Assembly (NCBI GenBank): GCA_037200385.1
Contig: JBBCGL010000001.1
Location: 3,239,418-3,303,417, forward strand
Origin: Rhizomicrobium sp.
GTDB lineage: Bacteria; Pseudomonadota; Alphaproteobacteria; Micropepsales; Micropepsaceae
Reading direction: 5' to 3'
Length of the DNA: 64,000 nt
The translations under genes and the position numbers were made by a program. Of the stretch, positions 38,023 to 50,108 are shown in pieces; position 1 is the stretch's first letter, and every line of letters begins with the position of its first letter. Below the pieces are notes generated by a model. The model was given only the letters and a program-made list of their open reading frames with translations. It ran no database searches and had not been told where the DNA came from.

Positions 38023-38324
38023 GCGACGTCCGCCGTGCGGCGGCCGAACAGGAAGGCGAGGATGATGCCGGGCACGCCGGTCACGGCCCAGCCCGGAAGG
38101 CCGAACAGCCAGGCGATGGCCTGGGCGAGAAGGCCGGGAAGATGCGCCGTGCACCACGCATGGAACGCAGTCACCGCCGACTTGTCGAACAGCGCCCAGA
38201 CCTGATCCAGCGAACGGACCACGACCTTGCCGCCGTTTTCGAGCGACGTGACGACGTCCGCGCCGAGCAGCATCAAAGCCGACACGACGAGAATGAGACT
38301 AAGCAACCGCAACACGACGAACAT
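38019..38324 (-). CDS. Hypothetical membrane protein
   Basis: A 101-residue protein with TM helices at about 1-22 and 70-92, ending LAFLFGRRTADVA. ATG 38324 has GGGGTG upstream; a GTG at 38339 is the alternative. It overlaps the PduO stop tail-to-tail by 4 bp. No family recognised. Confidence 0.65.
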   Translation of the reverse strand: MFVVLRLLSLILVVSALMLLGADVVTSLENGGKVVVRSLDQVWALFDKSAVTAFHAWCTAHLPGLLAQAIAWLFGLPGWAVTGVPGIILAFLFGRRTADVA

Positions 38325-38548
38325 GGCGCACCCCGACACCGACCCCTTGGAACCACGCTAGCGAGGGGTTTTGCGGCGCACAAGCGAGGTTACGTGCGGT
38401 TAACCATCATTCGCGGCGGATGGTTTCCGGCTGTCGCTTTCATGTCGCGGCACTTGCGCAAATGCGCGGCAGGCGCGCCCGCAACTTAGGCAGACGTCGC
38501 ATTTTCGGCGGCGAGATGCGCTTCGCATAGAGCTGAATCACCGCCAAC

Positions 38549-38579
38549 CGTCATGCCCGGCACAAGTCCGGCGATGACG
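38549..38579. repeat. Short palindrome of the GTCAT-CCGG type
   Basis: CGTCATGCCCGG and CCGGCGATGACG pair at 10 of 12 positions around a short loop. A compact relative of the larger palindromic elements at 17345, 42299 and 55332. Confidence 0.55.
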
Positions 38580-38640
38580 AGATTTGATAAAATCCGCTCG
38601 AGCCACCCGATGCCGATCACGCATCGGCGCGCAGCGGCAA

Positions 38641-38674
38641 GAAAAAAGCCGCCCGCGGCTTTCCGCGGGCGGCT
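38641..38674 (-). terminator. Intrinsic terminator after pnp
   Basis: Read on the minus strand, AGCCGCCCGCGG pairs perfectly with CCGCGGGCGGCT (12 bp, 4-base loop), followed by TTTTTT. It lies 23 bp beyond the pnp stop and ends the translation block. Confidence 0.92.
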
Positions 38675-38696
38675 CTCGTTTCTTGGACTTCGAAGC

Positions 38697-40835
<2,139 letters not shown>

Positions 40836-41009
40836 CTTCAGTCTTCTTTCTTCGTCTGCCGCAGCCGGATCGCCGCGCGCAGTTTGCACCCGGGCCTCAT
40901 TGCCCGGCGTGCGGATGCATTCCTCGGCCCATGCCTTGGAACGCGCAGACACGCGCGCCCGCGACCATCGCGAGCGCACGCGAAACATGTTTGAATGCGA
41001 CTCGGCCGC

Positions 41010-41276
41010 TCAGCGACGCAGGCCCAGCCGCTCGATGAGCGACGTGTAGCGCGCCACGTCGGTCGCCTTGACGTAGTCGAGGAGCTTGCGGCGGGTCGAG
41101 ACCATCTTGATCAGGCCGCGGCGCGAATGGTTGTCCTTCGCATGCGTCTTGAAGTGATCGGTCAGGTTGTTGATGCGCTCCGACAACACGGCGACTTGGA
41201 CTTCGGGCGAACCGGTGTCGCCTTCCGTGATGGCGTATTGCGCAACGACTTCTTTCTTGCGTTCAGGCGTAATCAT
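41010..41276 (-). CDS. rpsO: 30S ribosomal protein S15
   Basis: An 88-residue S15, ending [24 protein letters not shown], with the helix [24 protein letters not shown] that binds 16S rRNA. The length is normal. It sits between truB and pnp as in most proteobacteria. Confidence 0.97.
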   Translation of the reverse strand: MITPERKKEVVAQYAITEGDTGSPEVQVAVLSERINNLTDHFKTHAKDNHSRRGLIKMVSTRRKLLDYVKATDVARYTSLIERLGLRR

Positions 41277-41291
41277 TCGGCGTCGGGTCCT

Positions 41292-42236
41292 TCAGAGGTT
41301 GAAAACACGGAACGGACGGAGCTCGCCGCTTGCGAATTCCGCCAGTGCCACCGGTTCGCCCTCAGAGGTCTGGAGGAAAACCGTGAGCCCTTGAAGATCG
41401 CCGTCCTGGGGTTGGCCTTCCGCGATCCGCGCGAACTGGGTCGCGCGGATCAGGATCGGATTGCCGCTACGCAGACGGACCGCATCCGGGCCCGTGACGG
41501 CCAGCGCCGGGATGCCGTCCAGCGCGGTCGCAATGGGCCTCAAGTGCTCAAAAGCGGCGGGAATATGCACAGAACCCCCCTCCCTGGCTAGGGGGACGGC
41601 CATTTCTTCGGTGAAGCCGCCCACCCGGGTGCGCCGCAGGGCCGAGACATGGCCCAAAGTCCCCAGCGCCAGGGCAATATCGCGCACCCAGGATCGGACG
41701 TAAGTCCCTTTGCCACAACGGATTTCGAACTCGGCATGGTCCGGATCCGAGATGCCGAGCAAGCGCGCCTCATAGACTTGGACCGTGCGAGCGGCGAGTT
41801 CCACGGCAGTCCCCTCGCGGGCCAGGTCATAAGCCCGCTCGCCCTGGACCTTGATCGCGGAGTAGGCGGGCGGCACCTGCAGGAGGGCGCCGGTGAAGCG
41901 CGAAAGGACGGCTTCGATCGCCTCCCGGCTCGGCCGGACCTCGGAGGCGCCGGTCACCTTGCCTTCGGCATCGTCGCTGTCGCGGCCCTCGCCCCAGCAG
42001 GCGGTGAAGCGATAGGTCTTCTCCGAATCCATCGCATAGGGGACGGTCTTGGTCGCTTCGCCCAGCGCGATCGCGAGCACGCCCGTGGCCATGGGATCGA
42101 GCGTGCCGGCATGGCCGGCCTTCTGGGCGTCGAAGATGCGGCGGACCGCACCGACGACCTGGGTGGACGTCATGCCGAGCGGCTTGTCGACGATCACCCA
42201 GCCATGGACGGGCTGGCCTTTTTTGCGGCGTGCCAT
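41292..42236 (-). CDS. truB: tRNA pseudouridine-55 synthase TruB
   Basis: A 314-residue TruB. HGWVIVDKPLGMTSTQVV near the start, catalytic Asp47 in GHAGTLDPMATGVL, GKGTYVRSWVRDIALALG and a C-terminal PUA-like region. ATG 42236 is chosen; a TTG six codons upstream has no ribosome site. It lies 15 bp upstream of rpsO. Confidence 0.95.
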   Translation of the reverse strand: MARRKKGQPVHGWVIVDKPLGMTSTQVVGAVRRIFDAQKAGHAGTLDPMATGVLAIALGEATKTVPYAMDSEKTYRFTACWGEGRDSDDAEGKVTGASEVRPSREAIEAVLSRFTGALLQVPPAYSAIKVQGERAYDLAREGTAVELAARTVQVYEARLLGISDPDHAEFEIRCGKGTYVRSWVRDIALALGTLGHVSALRRTRVGGFTEEMAVPLAREGGSVHIPAAFEHLRPIATALDGIPALAVTGPDAVRLRSGNPILIRATQFARIAEGQPQDGDLQGLTVFLQTSEGEPVALAEFASGELRPFRVFNL

Positions 42237-42298
42237 GCGGCGCGCTTCTGCCAAGGGGGCGAGGGGAAAGCAAGCGGCAGGAATCGAAACCAGAGGGT

Positions 42299-42401
42299 TG
42301 TCATGGCCCGCGACTGCGGGCCATCCAGGTGACGCAGACTCTATTTCGCCGATTTCGCTCTACGCCCAACTGGGTGACCCGCTCTCCGGCGGGCCATGAC
42401 A
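42299..42401. repeat. Extragenic palindromic element upstream of truB
   Basis: TGTCATGGCCCGC (42299-42311) and GCGGGCCATGACA (42389-42401) pair perfectly over 13 bp, with a further GC-rich inner pairing. It fills the gap between truB and the methyltransferase gene and so might end or attenuate transcription of the operon there. Confidence 0.8.
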
Positions 42402-42423
42402 GTGAGAATGTATCGGACCGCGC

Positions 42424-43143
42424 CTAAACCCGCTCCAGCCTAAACGCGATGATGCCTTCTTCGCCTTTCACATGCGGGACCTCGTCCAGCATCGAGGCGT
42501 AGAGATTGTGGTCTTCGCGGACGCCGAAGACGCGGATGTCGTGGGGCTTGAACTCAGGGCCGAATTTCTCCGCGATGCTTTCGTCCAGCCAATGCGGCTC
42601 GGTCGGCGTCGGGGCATGACCGAACTCGACGATGACGAGGATGCGGCCGGCCGGCGCGGTCACGCGCTTGAGCTCGGCGATGGTCGCGTCGACATCGTCG
42701 ACATGGTCGAGGCTGTTGAAGGTGGTGACGATGTCGAAATGGCCGTCGGCATACGGGATCTTCTCCGACGGCGCGGCGCAATAGGTCATCTGCTGCCGGT
42801 CGTCCTCCACCAGCTTGCGATAGGCGTCCGCCAGCGGATCGAGACCGACGCGCTCGGCCGCGCTGTCGGCCCATTCGAGGCTGCCGCAGGGGCCGCAGCC
42901 GATGTCGAGCACCGCCTTGCCGGCATAGTCCGCCTTGGTCAGGCCGAAGAAGGTGGTGAAGAAATGCTCGTAATGCGCCCGCTCATGCGCCTGCTGCGCC
43001 TTGTTGTTTTCCATGGTGGCGGCGACGCCGCGCCAATAGCGCAGCTCGTGATATTCCTTGTATTTGAGCTGAGCGGCCTTGGGCAGGACCGAGAGGGCCG
43101 AGTTGAGCAGCACCTTGGCGGTGGGCTTGAGCGAAGCGAGCAT
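42424..43143 (-). CDS. Class I SAM-dependent methyltransferase
   Basis: A 239-residue methyltransferase. An N-terminal helical cap of about 70 residues (KYKEYHELRYWRGVAATMEN) precedes the SAM motif VLDIGCGPCGSLEWAD and, later, FDIVTTFNSLDHVDDVDATI and VTAPAGRILVIVEFGHAP. AAGGA sits 6 bp before ATG 43143. It lies between rbfA and truB, an insertion into the standard order. Substrate unknown; small molecules or lipids are typical for this group. Confidence 0.85.
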   Translation of the reverse strand: MLASLKPTAKVLLNSALSVLPKAAQLKYKEYHELRYWRGVAATMENNKAQQAHERAHYEHFFTTFFGLTKADYAGKAVLDIGCGPCGSLEWADSAAERVGLDPLADAYRKLVEDDRQQMTYCAAPSEKIPYADGHFDIVTTFNSLDHVDDVDATIAELKRVTAPAGRILVIVEFGHAPTPTEPHWLDESIAEKFGPEFKPHDIRVFGVREDHNLYASMLDEVPHVKGEEGIIAFRLERV

Positions 43144-43236
43144 GGCAAATCCTTCCGCGCCTGTGTCGAACCGGGACGGGGGCCCGTCCTTCGCGTGTCG
43201 CCATGCAAGCCGGCGGCCATCCCGGAACGGGACGTT

Positions 43237-43677
43237 TCAGGCTTCGTCGTCGCCGCCCGGCGTGTCGCCGTCTTCGGCCTTCAGGTCCTGCTGGACGCGG
43301 CTGGATTTGAGGATGGTTTCGATCTTCTGGGCTTCCGCGAAGGACTCGTCCTCGACGAAGCGCAAATCCGGCGTGAACTTCATCGCGATCTGGCGGCCCA
43401 TCTCGCCGCGCAGATAGCCTTTGTGCCGGTTGAGCGCCGCGATGATCGGCTTGGCGTTCTGGCCGCCGAGCGGCTCGCAGAACACCGTCGCATAGCGCAT
43501 GTCCGGCGACGGCTTCACCTGGGTGATGGTCACCGAAACGCCGATCAGGTCGGGATCGCGGATGTCGCCGCGGCGCAGCACGTCGGCCAGCGCGTGCCGC
43601 AGCATCTCGCCGACCCGGAGCTGGCGCTGGGTGGGACCGTTGCGCGCATCGTTGCGGCTGGAGGGGTGGCGCGACAT
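43237..43677 (-). CDS. rbfA: Ribosome-binding factor A
   Basis: A 146-residue RbfA with the KH-like core: VGEMLRHALADVLRRGDIRDPDL, VSVTITQVKPSPDMRYATVF, LRGEMGRQIAMKFTPDLRFVED. It matures 16S rRNA in 30S subunits. It normally follows infB directly; here two TPR-sulfotransferase genes lie between, the nearer one ending 8 bp after the rbfA start region. Confidence 0.95.
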   Translation of the reverse strand: MSRHPSSRNDARNGPTQRQLRVGEMLRHALADVLRRGDIRDPDLIGVSVTITQVKPSPDMRYATVFCEPLGGQNAKPIIAALNRHKGYLRGEMGRQIAMKFTPDLRFVEDESFAEAQKIETILKSSRVQQDLKAEDGDTPGGDDEA

Positions 43678-43685
43678 GGTTTCTC

Positions 43686-45212
43686 CTATGCGTCTGCGTA
43701 GCCCAGACGATCGATCCACGGTCGCAGGACCGGAATCACGCTCTCGAGCTGCGCCTGGTAGCGCCGCCATTGCCCGGGCCCTTCGGCCGACAGGCCGTGG
43801 GCAAGCTGGGGGCCGCTCGGCGTCTTGATGTCGCGCCGGCGCGCGGCGAAATCTTCCAGACCGGCGGTCCAGGGCAATCCGAGAAAATCGCAGATCCGCC
43901 GGGTCTGGGCCGCAAAATCGGCAAGCAGATCCTCGTGGCGCAGTTCGAGGACCGGCAAGCCGAGCGTCCTGCGATAGATCTCCGCCAGGCGCATCACCGC
44001 GTCGTAATAGCCGGCCGTGCGCGCGAGCGTCGTCAGCTCGTACATGGTCTGCGACATGGCGATGCGGCGGCGGAAGGCGCTGAGCACCACGTCGCGCGGA
44101 TCGCGCAGCGCCAAAAGCACCTTGGCTTGCGGGAACAGCCGCGCCGCGACCGGGAGAAACGCGAGGTTCAGCGGCATCTTGTCGACGAAGACCCGCCGGT
44201 CGCGCCGCGCGCCGGTCTGTTGCCAGTAACGCGCACGCAATTGCGCCGTCTCGCCGGCGGACAGCGCGGACAGCCGCGCGAGACCCGCGCCGTTGGCGAC
44301 GAAATCCCTGCCGACGTCGAACAGCGCGTCGGACTCCTCCAGCGTCTCGATGTCGGGATGACCGGCGAGCACCTGCTCCAGCAGTGTGGTGCCGGAGCGG
44401 GGAAAGCCGACCAGGAAGACGTGCAGAGGCGTTTCGGCGCGGCCCTCCACAGGCTGCGCCGGTGCCGCTTTCTCGAACGCGCGCGCCAAACGATCAGCCT
44501 GCGCGCGCGCCGTTTCCACGCCCGGCTGCGCGAAGCGCGGCGCGAACCGCTCCGCCAGCAGATGGCGCGCCGTGGTGTAGGCGGCGAACGCCTCGGACGG
44601 CGTGTCGAGACCGTCGAGCGCATCGCCCGTCAGCGTATAGGCGAGCGAGCGGTTCACCGGACTGATCGTCACCGCATCGAGCAAAGGCCGCAGCCCGTCG
44701 CGCGCGGCCTGGAACTGGCCCTCCGCGAGATCGGCGCTCGCCAGCGCAAGCCGTGCGGCCGGCAGATTCGACAGCGCCAACGTGCGGCGGGCGAAATCGC
44801 GCGCCGCCGTCCAGTCGCCGCGACGCACCGCGAGACCGGCGAGTCGCGCGAGCGCTTCCGCATAGGCCGGCTTCACCGCCAGGGCGCGCTCGAGCATCGC
44901 AGCCGAATCCCGCAGCCGGCCGACCTCTTCCAGCGCGGCACCCTGGTTGAAGAGCAGTGCGGCAGAATCCGGTGCGAGGGCGAGCGCCGCGTCGAACACC
45001 GCCACCGCCTCGCGCGCGCGGCCGAGTCCCGTCAAGCAGGCGCCGAGCCGGTTGAGGACCTGGAGATCGTCCGGCGCCAGGGCGCGCGCCCGTTCCAGCG
45101 CGGCCAGCGCGACGCCGGCACGGCCGGCGGCCATCGCGGCATCGGCTTCCGCCAGAACCTGTTGCGCCGGCCCGGGCGTCACTGCGCGTCCGCTCACCGG
45201 TTCAATCCTCAT
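43686..45212 (-). CDS. TPR-repeat sulfotransferase, paralogue 2
   Basis: A 508-residue protein. Residues about 15-230 are tetratricopeptide repeats; the C-terminal half is a sulfotransferase fold with the PAPS loop HVFLVGFPRSGTTLLEQVLAGHPD, ALRDPRDVVLSAF (3'-phosphate site) and a closing WRRYQAQLESVIPVLRPWI. Such fusions transfer sulfate from PAPS, perhaps to a tyrosine or sugar held by the TPR. ATG 45212 overlaps the upstream paralogue stop by 11 bp. Confidence 0.85.
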   Translation of the reverse strand: MRIEPVSGRAVTPGPAQQVLAEADAAMAAGRAGVALAALERARALAPDDLQVLNRLGACLTGLGRAREAVAVFDAALALAPDSAALLFNQGAALEEVGRLRDSAAMLERALAVKPAYAEALARLAGLAVRRGDWTAARDFARRTLALSNLPAARLALASADLAEGQFQAARDGLRPLLDAVTISPVNRSLAYTLTGDALDGLDTPSEAFAAYTTARHLLAERFAPRFAQPGVETARAQADRLARAFEKAAPAQPVEGRAETPLHVFLVGFPRSGTTLLEQVLAGHPDIETLEESDALFDVGRDFVANGAGLARLSALSAGETAQLRARYWQQTGARRDRRVFVDKMPLNLAFLPVAARLFPQAKVLLALRDPRDVVLSAFRRRIAMSQTMYELTTLARTAGYYDAVMRLAEIYRRTLGLPVLELRHEDLLADFAAQTRRICDFLGLPWTAGLEDFAARRRDIKTPSGPQLAHGLSAEGPGQWRRYQAQLESVIPVLRPWIDRLGYADA

Positions 45213-46854
45213 AGCCGAAGCGCGCGGCCCAGGGCGCCAGCAGCGGCAGCACGTCTGCCATCGGCTGCGCATAATGCCGCCAAGCACCGACACCCTCTTC
45301 GCTCACGCCCTTCGCGATCTGGCCGCTCGACGGCGTGTCGACCGCGCGCGCCCGGAGGCGCTCGGCGACCTGCGTCATGCCGGCGGTCCAGGCGAGCCCC
45401 AGCCGGTCGCACAGCGCGCGAACCTGTGGCTCGTAATCGGCGACGAAATCCTCGTGCCGGACATCGTGCCAATCCAGGCCGAGCTGCTCGCGATAGGCGG
45501 CGCAGGCGCCCATCACCACGTCGTAATAGCGGGCCGCGCCGTCCAGCGTCACCAGTTGGTACATCTGGTTCGACATCGCGAAGCGACGGCGGAAGCAGGA
45601 GAACACGACGTCGCGCGGATCGCGCAGCGCGAACAGGATCTTCGCCGTCGGGAAGAGCTTCGCCACCAGCGGCAGCAGCAGCGCATTGAGCGGCAGCTTG
45701 TCGACGAAGACCCGCCCTTTGGCGTCCAGGCCGGCCGCCGCGGCGCGTTTCCAATACATCTCGCGATATTGCGCGGCCATCGCCGGCGTCAGCGCCGCAA
45801 GCGTGTCGAGATCGGCCGGACTGCGCGCGAAGGCATGGGCCGCATCGGCGAGCAGATCGCGCTCCTCGCTCGTCACCACGTCGGGATGGCCGGCCAGGGT
45901 CTGCTCCAGCAGCGTCGTGCCCGAGCGCGGGAAGCCGACCAGGAAGACATGGCCGAGCACGCCATCCTGTGCGCCGGCGGCGCGATCGGCCGCCCAGGCC
46001 TCGGGCGCCGCCTGCTCGAAATACCGCCGCAGCATCTGCGCGCTCTGCAGGGCGTGGTCCGCACCGAAGCTGGGGGCATAGATCTGGCGCAGCAGGTCGC
46101 CGGACGCCGCATAGGCCTCGAAAGCCGGTGTGTATTGCCCGGCGCCGTCCAGCGCATCGCCCAGCAAGCCGCTGGCGATGGCGCGGTTGACGTTGCCGAG
46201 TTCGGGATCGCGCAGCAGCACCGTGAGCCGGGCGATCGCGGCCTCGAACCGGCCGAGCGCGACCTCGGCCATGGCGGACGCCAATCGCCCGAGCGCATCG
46301 CGCGGATTGGCGGCGAGCGCGCGTTCGGCATAGCCAAGCGCCAGCGCGTGCCGGCCGCGCATCGTTTCCGCATAGGCGAGCCGCGACAGCGCATCGGGGT
46401 AATTCGGCTGCAGCGTCGCCGCGCGCTCGAAATCGGCATGGGCGCGACCGAGATCGCCCAGACCCTCGAACGACAAGCCGCGATTGTAGAAGGGCGGCGC
46501 GAAGTCGGGGAACGCGGTGATCGCCGTATCCAGCGCGCCGATCGCGTCGCGATATTCCTGCAAGTGATTGTGGGCGACGCCCAGGAGATTGAGCAGATTG
46601 GCGTCCTGCGGCGCCATGGTCAGGCCGTTGCGCAGCAGCGCGATGGCTTCGCGGTAGCGGCCCTGCGTCAGGTCGCGATAGGCGAGCAGGTTGAAGAACC
46701 CCGGATGGCCGAAGCCCTCCTTGACCGCCCGCTCGGCACCGGCGACGGCGCGCGGCATGTCCTGCGCCCTTATGGCGGCATCGACCTCGTCCGCCAGCCG
46801 CTTGAAGCGCGCGGCACGGTTGGGATCGGCTGGACCTCTCGTGATTTCGACCAT
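45202..46854 (-). CDS. TPR-repeat sulfotransferase, paralogue 1
   Basis: A 550-residue tandem paralogue of the next gene: TPR repeats about 20-280, then HVFLVGFPRSGTTLLEQTLAGHPD, ALRDPRDVVFSCFRRRF and a C-terminal WRHYAQPMADVLPLLAPWA. It starts 54 bp after the infB stop at ATG 46854 (a second ATG at 46896 lacks any ribosome site). Co-transcription with infB and rbfA is likely from the spacing. Confidence 0.82.
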   Translation of the reverse strand: MVEITRGPADPNRAARFKRLADEVDAAIRAQDMPRAVAGAERAVKEGFGHPGFFNLLAYRDLTQGRYREAIALLRNGLTMAPQDANLLNLLGVAHNHLQEYRDAIGALDTAITAFPDFAPPFYNRGLSFEGLGDLGRAHADFERAATLQPNYPDALSRLAYAETMRGRHALALGYAERALAANPRDALGRLASAMAEVALGRFEAAIARLTVLLRDPELGNVNRAIASGLLGDALDGAGQYTPAFEAYAASGDLLRQIYAPSFGADHALQSAQMLRRYFEQAAPEAWAADRAAGAQDGVLGHVFLVGFPRSGTTLLEQTLAGHPDVVTSEERDLLADAAHAFARSPADLDTLAALTPAMAAQYREMYWKRAAAAGLDAKGRVFVDKLPLNALLLPLVAKLFPTAKILFALRDPRDVVFSCFRRRFAMSNQMYQLVTLDGAARYYDVVMGACAAYREQLGLDWHDVRHEDFVADYEPQVRALCDRLGLAWTAGMTQVAERLRARAVDTPSSGQIAKGVSEEGVGAWRHYAQPMADVLPLLAPWAARFGYED

Positions 46855-46908
46855 CGGCCTGACCTGCGCGCGGGCGGCGCACCGGGACCGGACCATCGCA
46901 GCGGCGCG

Positions 46909-49470
46909 CTACAGCGCGCGCTGGATGGTCTCGACCTCGAAGCACTCGATGACGTCGCCCTTCTTCATGTCCTGATAGTTCGCGAAGGCCATGCCGCATT
47001 CCTGGCCGGTCTGGACCTCACGCACTTCGTCCTTGAAGCGCTTGAGGGTGGAGAGCTCGCCTTCGTGGATCACGACGTTGTCGCGGATCAGGCGGACCTT
47101 GGCGCCGCGGCGCACCACGCCGTCGGTGACGCGGCAGCCCGCGACCTTGCCGACCTTGGAGATGTCGAAGACCTCCAGGATCTCGGCATTGCCGAGGAAC
47201 TTCTCGCGCACTTCCGGCGCCAGCATGCCCGACAGCACCGCCTTCACGTCGTCCACGACGTTGTAGATGATGTTGTAGTAGCGGATGTCGACGCCGTCGC
47301 GCTTCGCCCGCTCGCGCGCAAGTTTATCCGCGCGGACGTTGAAGCCGATCACCGCGGCGCCCGAGGCGTGCGCCAGGATGACGTCGCTCTCGGTGATGCC
47401 GCCGACGCCGGCCTGCAGGATCTGCGCCGCGACCTCGTCGGTGCCGAGCTTGGCGAGCGAGCCCTGGATCGCTTCCGACGAGCCCTGCACGTCGGACTTG
47501 ATGACCAGCGGCAGCAGGCGCTTCTCGCCCGAATCCTTGGTCTTGAGCAGCTGGTCCAACGTCTGGCGCGACGAGGACGCCTGGCGCGCCTCTCGGCGCT
47601 TGCGCTCGCGATATTCGGTGACCTCGCGGGCGCGCGCCTCGTTCTCCACCACGACCATCTCGTCGCCGGCTTCCGGCACGCCGGAAAGGCCGAGCACTTC
47701 GATGGGCGTCGCGGGGCCGGCCGTCGGCACGGTCTCGCCGCGGTCGTTCTGCAGCAGGCGCACGCGGCCCCATTCCGAACCAGCCACCACGATGTCGCCG
47801 ACATGCAGCGTGCCGCGCTGGACCAGCACGGTCGCCACGGGACCGCGGCCGCGGTCGAGCTTGGCCTCGATCACCGTGCCTTCGGCGGTGCGATCGGGAT
47901 TGGCCTTGAGGTCGAGCAGTTCGGCCTGGAGCAGGATCGCTTCCTCGAGCTTGTCGAGGTTGATGGCCTTGGTAGCCGAGACGTCGATGGCAAGGGTCTC
48001 GCCGCCGAGCTCTTCGACCTGGATCTCGTGCTGCAGCAGCTCGGTCTTGACGCGCATCGGATCGGCGTCGCCTTTGTCGACCTTGTTGACCGCCACGATG
48101 ATCGGGACATGCGCCGCCTTGGCGTGCGCGATGGCCTCGACGGTCTGCGGCATGACGCCGTCGTCCGCCGCCACCACCAGGATGACCAGATCGGTGACCT
48201 TGGCGCCGCGGCCGCGCATCGCGGTGAACGCGGCATGGCCCGGCGTGTCGAGGAAGGTGATCTTCTGCCCGCCACGCAGCTGCACCTGGTAGGCGCCGAT
48301 GTGCTGGGTGATGCCGCCGGCCTCGCCCGCGACCACGTCGGTCTTGCGCAGCGCGTCGAGCAGCGAGGTCTTGCCGTGGTCGACATGGCCCATGACGGTG
48401 ACGACCGGCGGGCGCGAGATCATGTGCTCCGCGTCGTCGTCGCCGCCCTTGAGGCCTTCGAGCACGTCGGACTCGGCGACGCGTTTGACGGTATGTCCGT
48501 ATTCGGCGGCCACCAGTTCGGCGGTGTCGGCGTCGATCACGTCGTTGACCGTCGCCATATGGCCGTTCTTCATCAGCACCTTGATGATGTCGACCGAGCG
48601 GCGCGCCATGCGGTTGGCAAGCTCCGCCACCGTGATGGTTTCCGGAATGATGACTTCGCGCGGGCCGGCGGGGCCGGCCGGCTGGGCCTGAACGCCCTTC
48701 ACGCGCTGGAGATGACGGCGATAGGAGGCGACCGAACGCATGCGCTCGTCGTCGCCCGACAACGCGCGGGTCACGGTCAGCTTGCCGCGGCGGCGATTGT
48801 CCTCGCCGATCTTCTTGGCCGGCGGGGCCTTGGCGGGCGTCTTCACGCCTTTCTTGGTCGTCGCCTCTTCTTCTTCCTCTTCGACCGGACGGCGGGCGCG
48901 CGCGGCTGCGGCGGCCGCAGCAGCGGCGGCCGGCGTCGCGGGTGCCGGCGCGGCGGCGGGCGCAGCGGCGCCTTCCTGCTTGGGCTCGCGGCGCGCGACT
49001 TCCTCGTCGGCATGGCGGCGCAGTTCGGCTTCCTGGGCCTTGCGCGCATCTTCCTCCGCCTTGCGGCGTTCGGCGGCGGCGCGTTCGATCTTCAGCTTCT
49101 CTTCTTCGGCGGCACGCAGGCGGGCCTCTTCCTCGGCGCGCTTGCGGGCTTCGGTCTCATAGACGCGGGCATCGGCGAGAGCGGCGCCGCGGCGGGCCTT
49201 CTCCTCCTCGGTCAGCTGGCGCAGCACGACGCCGCGCGGCGCGGAAGGCGGCGGTGCGGACGGCGCCGGCGCGGCGGCCGACGGCTTGACGGGCGCCGCC
49301 GGTGCTTTCGGCGCGACAGGCGCCGGGCCCAGCGTGCGCTTCTTCTCGACCACGACCGCCTTGGTGCGGCCATGGCTGAAGCTCTGCTTGACGGTCGAGG
49401 TCTCGACCTTCTTCAGGGTCAGCGGCGTCCGGCCGCCCGGCTTCTTCGTGGTGTCGTTCGTATCGCTCAT
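46909..49470 (-). CDS. infB: Translation initiation factor IF-2
   Basis: An 853-residue GTPase that brings fMet-tRNA to the 30S subunit. A long charged Ala/Lys/Glu-rich N-terminus (about 1-270) with IF2-associated start [20 protein letters not shown], then the G domain: [12 protein letters not shown] (about 360), DTPGHAAF and [10 protein letters not shown], and beta-barrel domains to the end. ATG 49470 overlaps the ylxR stop (ATGA). Confidence 0.97.
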   Translation of the reverse strand: MSDTNDTTKKPGGRTPLTLKKVETSTVKQSFSHGRTKAVVVEKKRTLGPAPVAPKAPAAPVKPSAAAPAPSAPPPSAPRGVVLRQLTEEEKARRGAALADARVYETEARKRAEEEARLRAAEEEKLKIERAAAERRKAEEDARKAQEAELRRHADEEVARREPKQEGAAAPAAAPAPATPAAAAAAAAAARARRPVEEEEEEATTKKGVKTPAKAPPAKKIGEDNRRRGKLTVTRALSGDDERMRSVASYRRHLQRVKGVQAQPAGPAGPREVIIPETITVAELANRMARRSVDIIKVLMKNGHMATVNDVIDADTAELVAAEYGHTVKRVAESDVLEGLKGGDDDAEHMISRPPVVTVMGHVDHGKTSLLDALRKTDVVAGEAGGITQHIGAYQVQLRGGQKITFLDTPGHAAFTAMRGRGAKVTDLVILVVAADDGVMPQTVEAIAHAKAAHVPIIVAVNKVDKGDADPMRVKTELLQHEIQVEELGGETLAIDVSATKAINLDKLEEAILLQAELLDLKANPDRTAEGTVIEAKLDRGRGPVATVLVQRGTLHVGDIVVAGSEWGRVRLLQNDRGETVPTAGPATPIEVLGLSGVPEAGDEMVVVENEARAREVTEYRERKRREARQASSSRQTLDQLLKTKDSGEKRLLPLVIKSDVQGSSEAIQGSLAKLGTDEVAAQILQAGVGGITESDVILAHASGAAVIGFNVRADKLARERAKRDGVDIRYYNIIYNVVDDVKAVLSGMLAPEVREKFLGNAEILEVFDISKVGKVAGCRVTDGVVRRGAKVRLIRDNVVIHEGELSTLKRFKDEVREVQTGQECGMAFANYQDMKKGDVIECFEVETIQRAL

Positions 49471-50108
49471 ACGTCTCTTTCATCGTCCCGAACGGAACGA
49501 AAACCGCGAAGCCGTCCGGCATCGAAGCTCAACCGTTCCTGAAGGCGCCCGGATTTAAGGGCTGCATGTATCACATTCTCGCGCCCCACCGCCAAGCCGA
49601 TTTCGGCGGAGGTAAGGCATTCAATCGTCTCGATTTTCAGCCCGCGGGCATGGCTCGCGCCGAACAGCTTGCGCTTGCCGTCGGCGGCGCCGTCGGAAGC
49701 TTCGAGCAGGGCCGCAGGGGGTTCCGCCGACTGGATCTGCTTGAGGACATTGTCGAAGCCGAACAGGATCGCGCCGGCGCGCCGCGCCAGGCCGAGATCG
49801 GCCGACATCCGCGCCACGAGCAGTTTCTCGACACGCTCCGCCAGGTCGGGCGCGACCTTGACCTGTGCCTTCGCCGCCTTGGCGAACAGGTTCTTCTTCG
49901 CCGCGAGCGCGACGGAGGCGGCATCGGCGCCGACCCAGATGCCGCGGCCGGGCAGGATCGCGGCGACGTCCGGCGTGACCTCGCCATCGGGCGCTATGAC
50001 GAAGCGGATCAGGCCGCCCTCCGGCAAGACCTCTCCGCGGACGATGCAGCGTCTCTCACGCATGGCATCGTCCTCGTCGTTCATCGCGATGGCGACCGCC
50101 GAACTCAA
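49467..50108 (-). CDS. YlxR (DUF448) / L7Ae-like RNA-binding protein
   Basis: A 213-residue protein with two parts: DUF448 ([20 protein letters not shown], then [15 protein letters not shown]) and an L7Ae-like domain ([20 protein letters not shown]). It is encoded between nusA and infB, the usual place. The start is best placed at TTG 50108, overlapping the nusA stop and preceded by GGAGGAAG; ATG 50084 lacks a ribosome site. An RNA-binding role in the transcription-translation block is likely. Confidence 0.88.
   Translation of the reverse strand: MSSAVAIAMNDEDDAMRERRCIVRGEVLPEGGLIRFVIAPDGEVTPDVAAILPGRGIWVGADAASVALAAKKNLFAKAAKAQVKVAPDLAERVEKLLVARMSADLGLARRAGAILFGFDNVLKQIQSAEPPAALLEASDGAADGKRKLFGASHARGLKIETIECLTSAEIGLAVGRENVIHAALKSGRLQERLSFDAGRLRGFRSVRDDERDV

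Larger units (their letters stand above)
38325..38696. other. Gene-free interval between the membrane protein gene and pnp
   Basis: No coding region is supported in this 372-bp interval. It holds GC-poorer spacer near 38380-38440, a short GTCATGCCCGG palindrome at 38549-38579 and the pnp terminator at 38641-38674. Confidence 0.7.

Noticed and set aside
43174..43189. GGACGGG-GG-CCCGTCC hairpin as a terminator after rbfA
   Set aside because: No T-run follows on the minus strand; kept only as a possible RNA hairpin.
44947..49542. A 1531-codon open frame opposite infB and the TPR-sulfotransferases
   Set aside because: Shadow of highly biased codons in the opposite strand. Translation is His/Arg/Gly-rich low-complexity with no domain; infB and the sulfotransferases on the other strand have complete motifs.
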